Below, piece by piece: positions 58,700-64,000 of a stretch of DNA of 64,000 nt. The stretch comes from Streptomyces sp. ICC1 (GTDB taxonomy: Bacteria; Actinomycetota; Actinomycetes; Streptomycetales; Streptomycetaceae), in the NCBI RefSeq assembly GCF_003287935.1, contig NZ_CP030287.1, positions 8,438,531 through 8,502,530 on the forward strand, read 5' to 3'. The position numbers and the translations under genes were made by a program. The notes below the pieces were generated by a model that did not search any database, had not been told where the DNA came from, and saw only the letters and a list, made by a program, of their open reading frames with translations. The first letter of the stretch is position 1; every line of letters begins with the position of its first letter.

Positions 58700-58796
58700 A
58701 TTTGGGAGAGTATGGGCCGTTCCACACCCCCGCACCCGGAGCCGGCCACACCCCCGCACCCGGAGCCGGCCGAGCCCCGGCCGGCCCCCGCGGTGG

Positions 58797-60977
58797 TTAC
58801 GGCAGCCCGTACGCCGCGAGCTCCGGCCGGGACAGGACGAGGTGGCCGCCGACGAGCACGGCGTCCCCCTCGGCGAGCGCCGGGTGCACCCACTGGCGCA
58901 ACTGCCGGCCCGTCGCCGGGTCCAGGACGGCGACGAAGGGACCCGCCTCCCGGCCCAGCAGTCCGCGCCGGCCGCCGGACCGGGCCCGCACGTACAGGCC
59001 GCCCGGCCGCAGGCCCAGCAGTTCGAGCGTGCACTCGGCGGCGTCGTGCCGGACCACGGTCCGCTGCCAGCGCAGCGCCCCGGTCTCCGCGTCCAGCGCG
59101 AAGACCAGGTCACCGCCCTGCGCGCGGTGCGCGGCCGCGTACACCGTGCCGCGCTCGACGAGCGGCCCCCGCGCCCGGACCCCCAGGGCGAACTGCCACA
59201 GCTCCCGGCCGGTCCCGCCGTCCAGGGCGCGCAGGACCTCGCCGTCCAGCACGTGCACGGGCCGCTGGGCGTGCGTGCGCTCGAAGGCCTCCCGGCCCCG
59301 CAGCTGCGACCAGGTCCGGCGCCCGCTCATCAGGTCCAGCGCCTGGAACTGTCTCTCGTCGCCGAGGAGCAGGCAGTCGCCGACCGCCGCGGCGGAGCGG
59401 GTGGACGGGTCGGTCACCGCGCGCCGCCACAGGATCTCGCCCGTCGCCGAGTGCAGGGCGGTCAGATCGCCCGGCGCCCCGTGGAGCAGCACCGGACCGA
59501 TGCTGCGCAGCGCCCCCGCCGACGGCAGGTCCCGCCACCACCGCACCCGCCCGTCGCGCGGCTCCCGCGCGAGCAGCCGCACCCCTTCCTCGCCGCCGCG
59601 CCCCACTTCGACGTACACCGTGGCGGCGTCCGCCGCGCTCCGCGCCCACACCTGCCCGGTTCCGGGCAGCGCCGGCGCGGCCGCGCCCGCGTCGGCGTGG
59701 GCCGTCCACCGGGTCGTGCCCGCCTCGGCCCGTACGCAGCCCACCTCGGTGCCCGCCCGCCACACCACGTGGGCTCCGGCCGCGTGCAGTTCGTCCGGGC
59801 GGGCGTCGCCGCGCCACGCCTGCTTCCCGGGGGCCGCGGTCGGGGTCCCGGAGCGCCGCCCCGCGTCCGGGCCGCCCAGGTCCGTCCTCTCGGCCGGTGC
59901 GCTCCCCGCGGCGGCGGCCTCCGCCGGCCAGGGGGCCCGGCCCGCCGCCACGCACTCCCGCGCGGTACGGGCCAGCGCGCGGGCCCGGTCGGCCGCTTCG
60001 GGCAGGTTGCGGGCCCGGCCCGCGCGCTCCCGCGCGGCCGCCGGGTCCAGCGGCGGCCGTGCACCCCGCTCGACGCTCTCGCGGGCGCGGGCCAGCGAGT
60101 CCAGGCCGTGGCCGGCCTTCTCGTCGGCGGCCTCCTCGGGGTGGCGGCGCAGCAGGCCTGCGGCCTGGTTGCGCAGCCGCTCCGCCCGGACGAGCCGCCC
60201 CTGCTCGGCGTGGTGCGCGGCCTCCTCGCGCAGCCAGGCCGCCCGCTCCTCCAGGAACAGCGGCAGCTCCTGTTCGGCCTGCTCCAACGCCCGGGCCCCG
60301 CCCGCCGGGTCCCCGGCTTCGGCCAGATCGCGCGCCACCTGGCACAGCGCCAGCAGCCGGCCCCCGGCGGAGCCGATCCGCTCGCTCAGGCGCAGGGCCG
60401 CCGACAGGTCGCGCGGGGCGACGGCCAGCACCATGTCGTAGGTGGCGGCCCCGCGCAGCCCGGCGTCCGCGATCGACGCCAGCCGGAGCTCGGCCTCCCC
60501 GGGGTCGGCCGCGTTGACGGCGGTGCCGATGCGGGCGCGGAGCCGGTTGTCGGCCGGGCTGCCCTCGAAGTGGTACTCGGCGATCAGGGCGGCCTGCTCG
60601 GGGGCGACCCGGGCCAGCTCCTCCGCCACCGCGCGCAGCGGGCCCCGCCGCTCCGCGCCGGACACCGTGAACAGTGCCTGCTGGGCATCGGTCAGCAGCC
60701 GCCGGGCCCGCGCCGGGGCGTGCGCCGCGGTGGCCTTGGCCAGAGCCGTCAGCAGCCGGGCCACCCGCGCCCCGTCGCCATCGCCGCCGGTCCACGCCGC
60801 GCTCTCGGCGTCGGCCAGCAGCCGGGCCGCGAGCTCCGCGTCGAAGCGGGCCGCGGCGTCGGCGCCGACCGCCAGCACCTCGATCCGCGTCACGCTGTCC
60901 GCCGGCAGCGCGCGCAGCGCGTCCTCGGCCTCCAGCAGCAGCTCCCGTACGAACTCCCGCACCCCGACGGGCACCAC
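58797..60977 (-). CDS. PQQ-like beta-propeller protein with helical N-terminal half
   Basis: The frame of 726 residues starts at or just after the true start. The first half is alpha-helical and arginine/alanine-rich (ALAKATAAHAPARARRLLTD, LEERAAWLREEAAHHAEQGR), like TPR or chaperone-like repeats. The second half (from ~400) is a propeller with tryptophan-docking repeats: TTRWTAHADAG, GRVRWWRDLPS, GEILWRRAVTD, GRRTWSQLRGR, GRELWQFALGV and GALRWQRTVVR. This architecture occurs in serine/threonine-kinase-associated and BamB-like scaffolds. The 5' end abuts the adapter at 60979, so the N-terminus may be incomplete. Confidence 0.75.
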   Translation of the reverse strand: MVPVGVREFVRELLLEAEDALRALPADSVTRIEVLAVGADAAARFDAELAARLLADAESAAWTGGDGDGARVARLLTALAKATAAHAPARARRLLTDAQQALFTVSGAERRGPLRAVAEELARVAPEQAALIAEYHFEGSPADNRLRARIGTAVNAADPGEAELRLASIADAGLRGAATYDMVLAVAPRDLSAALRLSERIGSAGGRLLALCQVARDLAEAGDPAGGARALEQAEQELPLFLEERAAWLREEAAHHAEQGRLVRAERLRNQAAGLLRRHPEEAADEKAGHGLDSLARARESVERGARPPLDPAAARERAGRARNLPEAADRARALARTARECVAAGRAPWPAEAAAAGSAPAERTDLGGPDAGRRSGTPTAAPGKQAWRGDARPDELHAAGAHVVWRAGTEVGCVRAEAGTTRWTAHADAGAAAPALPGTGQVWARSAADAATVYVEVGRGGEEGVRLLAREPRDGRVRWWRDLPSAGALRSIGPVLLHGAPGDLTALHSATGEILWRRAVTDPSTRSAAAVGDCLLLGDERQFQALDLMSGRRTWSQLRGREAFERTHAQRPVHVLDGEVLRALDGGTGRELWQFALGVRARGPLVERGTVYAAAHRAQGGDLVFALDAETGALRWQRTVVRHDAAECTLELLGLRPGGLYVRARSGGRRGLLGREAGPFVAVLDPATGRQLRQWVHPALAEGDAVLVGGHLVLSRPELAAYGLP

Positions 60978-60978
60978 C

Positions 60979-61048
60979 GTGCTCTCGCGCCGCCCCGAGA
61001 CCTACACCGAGTGGACCTGCGGCACCGTCAGAGGTGTACAAGCGCCGG
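60979..61048. other. Nextera P5/i5 adapter, forward orientation (assembly artefact)
   Basis: ccgagacctacac, then eight bases, then cctgcggcaccgtcagaggt gtacaagcg aligns gap-free with P5, index and Read 1 transposase adapter (29 + 8 + 33 bases) with scattered substitutions. The insert side faces right, so new genomic sequence starts near 61049. Confidence 0.8.
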
Positions 61049-61155
61049 CCCCGACCCCGTGCCCCGCGACCCCGTGTCCCGCGACCCCGTGCCCGGTGTC
61101 CCCGTGCCGGGCAGTGCCCCGTGCCCGGTGTCCCCGCGACCCCGCCGCTCGAGCG
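61049..61155. repeat. Tandem GACCCCGTGCCCSG-type repeats
   Basis: About seven imperfect copies of a 14-base unit (gaccccgtgtcccgc and similar) fill the region just right of the adapter. The remaining ~300 bases up to 61469 show no gene and probably contain the promoter of the I36 inhibitor gene. Confidence 0.7.
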
Positions 61156-61469
61156 GGGAGAACGCGACAATCGCCCGACCGGAGCCCGGCTGCCCCGGTG
61201 CGCACCTCTTCAGCCAGATTTGTCACCCACGGCCGTGCCCGCGCCGCTCCGGGACCGTGCCGGGCCGCGGGTCCGGCACGGCCGCGGCACCCGCCGGCAC
61301 GGTGATCAGGCCAGCGGGAGGCCCGGGCCGGGACCGGTGTCGGGTGAATCGAATTTGCCACCGTCACATCCGCCCCCTCGACGGACGACCGACCGGACTT
61401 GTTGAGTCATGTCGTGGTTCAGCGCGATTCGCGCACCGAGCCCTCTGTCATCCCGTTTGAGGAGACTTC

Positions 61470-61955
61470 ATGCGCATGATCCGACCCGCCCTCGCCCTCG
61501 GCGCCACCGCCCTCGCGCTGGCGACGGCCGCCGCCGGACCGGCCTCGGCCGCCGGACCGTCACCCGCCCCGGCGCCCAAGGCCCCCACCTTCTGCACGTA
61601 CGTGGTCGACACCGGCGAGGGCGGCTGCTTCGCGACGAAGGCCCAGGCCGCCGAACTGGGCGCGCGGGCCGACTACAAGGACCTCGGGCGGATCTGGAGC
61701 GACGCCAACTCCGGCGGCAGCGAGTTCACGTTCCGGGGGAGCGTCGGCTGCAACTGGCGCTACCCCGAGTTCAACGACCTCGGCAAGTGGGGCTGGAACG
61801 ACACGGTGAGCTCGGCCCAGGGCATCACGTGCCCGATCACCCTCTGGGAGCACAAGGACTTCCGCGGCGCCCACCAGACGTACTACGGCTACAACGCGTA
61901 CGTCGGTGACGGCATGAACGACAAGGCCACCTCGGTCAGTTTCGACGTCCGCTGA
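61470..61955 (+). CDS. Secreted peptidase inhibitor family I36-like protein
   Basis: The 161-residue exported protein has a Sec signal peptide ([20 protein letters not shown], cleavage after SAA near residue 28). The mature part has one beta/gamma-crystallin-like domain: [20 protein letters not shown], the central [16 protein letters not shown] region, and [37 protein letters not shown] ends it. The family includes metalloproteinase inhibitors such as SMPI, in which the disulfide-bonded cysteines matter; four to five cysteines are present here. It is probably released to block extracellular proteases. ATG 61470 has a GAGGAGAC ribosome site. Confidence 0.85.
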   Translation: MRMIRPALALGATALALATAAAGPASAAGPSPAPAPKAPTFCTYVVDTGEGGCFATKAQAAELGARADYKDLGRIWSDANSGGSEFTFRGSVGCNWRYPEFNDLGKWGWNDTVSSAQGITCPITLWEHKDFRGAHQTYYGYNAYVGDGMNDKATSVSFDVR

Positions 61956-62067
61956 CCGGCACGGCCGAGACCGGGAGATACCGGTCTCGGCCGTGATCGG
62001 CTCCCGCCGTCCGCGTACGGTGTCCCGGCAGCGCGACGTACGCCGCCACGACGAGGGGAGACGGGCC

Positions 62068-62350
62068 ATGAACGCGGTCGACTACCGGGGCCAGACCACA
62101 CTGATCACGGGCGCCGGCTCCGGGCTCGGCGAGGAGTTCGCGCGCCGGCCGGCCGCCCGGGGATCCGGCCCCGTCCTCGTCGCCCGCCGCGCGGACCGGC
62201 TCGAGGCGCTGGCCGGCGAGCTCCCGGCCGCGTAAGGCATCAACGTCGCCAGCATGGGCGCCTACCAGCCCCTTCCCCACATGGCTGTCTGCGGCGCGAG
62301 CAAGGCCTTCGTGCTCAGCTTCACCGAAGCCCTCTGGATGGCCGTCGGCG
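62068..62350 (+). pseudogene. Short-chain dehydrogenase remnant with internal deletion
   Basis: From ATG 62068 the frame reads [20 protein letters not shown], the TGxxxGxG cofactor site. It then hits a stop at 62233-62235 after [14 protein letters not shown]. In frame it continues with GINVASMGAYQPLPHMAVCG and ASKAFVLSFTEALW. This is the catalytic region, but the Tyr of the YxxxK motif is replaced (VCGASK) and about 80 middle residues are missing. The C-terminus is also absent before the opposing peroxiredoxin gene. It is a dead gene by deletion. Confidence 0.85.
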
Positions 62351-62364
62351 GCCGCCTCCTGAGC

Positions 62365-62853
62365 TCAGCCGGCGGCGGTCACGCCGGCCAGCTGCTCCGC
62401 GATCACCTCGGCGGACGGGAACCTCATCCCGAGCGTGCCGACGTGCTTCCAGTGCAGGGTGCCGTCCGGCGCGACGACGAAGACGGCCCGCCGCAGGCCG
62501 ATCACGGGGGCGGCGATGCCCAGGGCGCGCGCCACCTCCCGGTCGGTGTCGGCGAGCAGCGGCATCCGCAGTCCGCGGGACCGGGCGAAGGCCTCGTGGC
62601 TGTCGACGCCCTGCGGGCTGATGCCCCACACCTGGGCACCGCACGCGGCGAGCGCCTCCAGGCCGTCGGAGTAGGAGCACAACTGCGCGGTGCACACGGG
62701 GGTGTTGTCGCCGGGGTAGAAGGCGAGAACGACCGGGTTGCCGCGCTGTTCGCCGAGCGAGTACTCCCCTCGTACGAAAACGTCCTCGGTGAGTTGGCCG
62801 CCGGGCAGCGAGAAATCGCCCACGACATCGCCCACGTCCGGGATTCGGGTCAC
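62365..62853 (-). CDS. Peroxiredoxin, BCP/AhpC-TSA family
   Basis: The 162-residue cytoplasmic peroxidase has the catalytic motif YPGDNTPVCTAQLCSY. The peroxidatic Cys is in PVCT and a second Cys lies four residues later, the layout of BCP proteins that form an internal disulfide before reduction by thioredoxin. LADTDREVARALGI and VGTLGMRFPSAEVIAEQLAG are further family segments. It removes hydrogen peroxide and organic hydroperoxides. ATG 62853 is preceded by GAGAGAGGT-like purines. The gene is convergent with the SDR remnant. Confidence 0.92.
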   Translation of the reverse strand: MTRIPDVGDVVGDFSLPGGQLTEDVFVRGEYSLGEQRGNPVVLAFYPGDNTPVCTAQLCSYSDGLEALAACGAQVWGISPQGVDSHEAFARSRGLRMPLLADTDREVARALGIAAPVIGLRRAVFVVAPDGTLHWKHVGTLGMRFPSAEVIAEQLAGVTAAG

Positions 62854-62896
62854 GATGGCCGCACCTCTCTGTCGTCGAGGGGCGTACGCTACCCGC

Positions 62897-64000
62897 TCAG
62901 CGGCGGTGCATCGTGTGCAGGGCTTCGAGGAGCACCTTGGGGTCGTGGCCGCCCTTGTAGACGGGGGGCGGCTGCCGGTCCAGGCGGAGCAGCCCGGCGA
63001 CGGCGGTCCAGGCGGTGCGCACCGAGTACTCGACGGTGAACACCACGTCGTCGGGGACCTCGGCGTACTGGCCGATGAAGGCCAGGTTGGTGGACCCCTC
63101 GGGGACGACCCGGGGCCGGTCGCCCGCCTTGCGGACGAGGAACTGGCTGGTGATGTACGGCATCAGCGCCGGCCGGACGATCGAGGACTCCAGGATCTGC
63201 TCGCTCTGCTCGAGGCGCAGGTGTCCGAGGACCTCGCTCAGGATCTCCCGGCCCGTGCACGCGGCCATCGTCTTGCCCACGTGGTCGCCGGTCTTGTCGG
63301 GGAACAGGGCGTAGCCCCACCAGACGTACGTGTCCTCGGGCTGCTCGTGGAAGTGCGGCTGGTGATTGAGGACGATGGTCAGCAGCCAGCCGGAGTCCTT
63401 GAAGGTGATCAGCCCGCCCTTGCCGGCCTCGCTGCCGGAGAACTCCTCCATGGCCTTGAAGAAGGTCGGGTCCTTCGTGGTGACGGTGAAGGAGCCCCAG
63501 GTGGAGTCCGCGACGGAGGAATCGAAGACCGAAGGGTCGCCCAGGTGGGGGCGCTTGGCCGCCAGGGTCTGCCACAGCCGCCACGAGGCGTCCGGCGCGG
63601 AGGTGTCCAGCACGGCCGGGGAATCGGTGGAACCGAGGGTCGAGTTCGCGGTCATCGAGCCGTTGGTGACGAACACCAGGTCCTTGGGGCCGACGGGGAT
63701 CCGCTCGGCCGCGCCGTCGCGCGTACAGGAGAGGGAGGTGACGGTGACGGCGTCGCCGTCGGCCAGCTCCACGTCGGTCACGGTGGTGTTCATCGCGAAC
63801 GAGACGCCGTTGGCGCGCAGCCAGGACTGGAGCGGGCGCACGATCGAGTCGTACTGGTTGAAGCGGGTGCGGTAGATCCCCGACATGGTGTCGAAGGTCT
63901 TGAAGAGGTGCACGAACCGGTTGAGGTAGCGCCGGAACTCGATCGCCGAGTGCCAGGGCTCGAACGCGAAGGTGGTGCACCACATGAACCAGAAGTTGGT
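62897..64000 (-). CDS. ohyA: Oleate hydratase (myosin-cross-reactive antigen family), C-terminal part
   Basis: The frame runs off the right end of the window. The visible ~365 residues contain WCTTFAFEPWHSAIEFRRYL, TRFNQYDSIVRPLQSWLRAN, GPKDLVFVTNGSMTANSTLG and HEQPEDTYVWWGYALFPDKT. These are landmarks of FAD-dependent oleate hydratases, which add water to the 9-double bond of oleic acid and detoxify unsaturated fatty acids. The C-terminal NLAFIGQYAEVPDDVVFTVE segment shapes the fatty-acid tunnel. The FAD-binding N-terminus with its GxGxxG motif is outside the window. The stop is at 62897. Confidence 0.92.
   Translation of the reverse strand, partial: TNFWFMWCTTFAFEPWHSAIEFRRYLNRFVHLFKTFDTMSGIYRTRFNQYDSIVRPLQSWLRANGVSFAMNTTVTDVELADGDAVTVTSLSCTRDGAAERIPVGPKDLVFVTNGSMTANSTLGSTDSPAVLDTSAPDASWRLWQTLAAKRPHLGDPSVFDSSVADSTWGSFTVTTKDPTFFKAMEEFSGSEAGKGGLITFKDSGWLLTIVLNHQPHFHEQPEDTYVWWGYALFPDKTGDHVGKTMAACTGREILSEVLGHLRLEQSEQILESSIVRPALMPYITSQFLVRKAGDRPRVVPEGSTNLAFIGQYAEVPDDVVFTVEYSVRTAWTAVAGLLRLDRQPPPVYKGGHDPKVLLEALHTMHRR

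Noticed and set aside
61049..61155. Repeats as an origin or iteron array
   Set aside because: Units are imperfect, GC-only and lie beside adapter. No replication protein or AT-rich segment is near.

Overview
The window is actinobacterial and almost certainly from a Streptomyces. It is very GC-rich with strong third-position G/C bias, and start codons are often GTG. The gene content fits: MsiK-type sugar ATPase, TerD-family proteins, FdhD, two-domain universal stress protein, SRP RNA, 5S rRNA, tRNA-Thr and tRNA-Ser. Only the excisionase/integrase island near 29.4-31.2 kb is clearly lower in GC.

The most important property of the window is that it is not one clean chromosomal segment. Five places carry sequence that aligns, mostly without gaps, to Illumina Nextera library adapters: 6137-6202, 24678-24743, 29315-29347, 51991-52060 and 60979-61048. 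The one at 24678 includes an 8-base segment equal to a Nextera i7 index as I remember it. Several further places join pieces of unrelated genes with no adapter: 5S rRNA to a permease near 10824, LysR to a glycosyltransferase near 15481, an ABC permease to a dgt fragment near 20113, SbcC to a DUF4173-like membrane protein near 33960, a TRIC-channel fragment near 38228, an uncharacterised protein to a GT2 C-terminus near 43066, a mosaic at 47.2-47.7 kb, and TPM/NUDIX/LacI near 56.5-56.8 kb. I read this as draft contigs joined without gap characters. Gene order across these points should not be trusted.

Layout. 0-10.6 kb: dapC, secreted GDPD, uvrB, TerD genes, then a DUF4350-MoxR-DUF58 operon and an antitoxin/PIN pair. 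10.7-14.9 kb: 5S rRNA, a broken BASS permease, a 2Fe-2S protein, a small secreted repeat protein, fdhD and a KAS III-like enzyme. 15-23 kb: truncated LysR, a teichoic-acid-type glycosyltransferase, two sugar ABC permeases, msiK, a hypothetical gene and tRNA-Thr. 23.3-29.3 kb: FAD oxidoreductase and a run of phage-tail-like genes. 29.3-31.2 kb: IS remnant, excisionase and tyrosine integrase abutting sbcD. 31.2-38.5 kb: sbcDC (sbcC cut at the zinc hook), DUF4173-like protein, MFS exporter with divergent TetR regulator. 38.6-47.2 kb: two large uncharacterised proteins and a surface-polysaccharide set (GT2, beta-helix protein, flippase). 47.7-51.8 kb: Mop-type protein with a hairpin MITE at its 5' end, universal stress protein, AspT/YidE-type transporter and tRNA-Ser. 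51.9-56.5 kb: SRP RNA, then a three-gene sugar or polyol catabolic operon with a divergent LacI regulator and two operators. 56.6-64 kb: TPM protein, PQQ-propeller protein, I36 inhibitor, a broken SDR, peroxiredoxin and oleate hydratase, which runs off the end.

I found no CRISPR array, no complete biosynthetic cluster and no convincing new defence system. The best biological leads are the uncharacterised pair at 38579-43065, the near-perfect palindromic element at 48075-48239, and the integrase that sits directly on the 5' end of sbcD.
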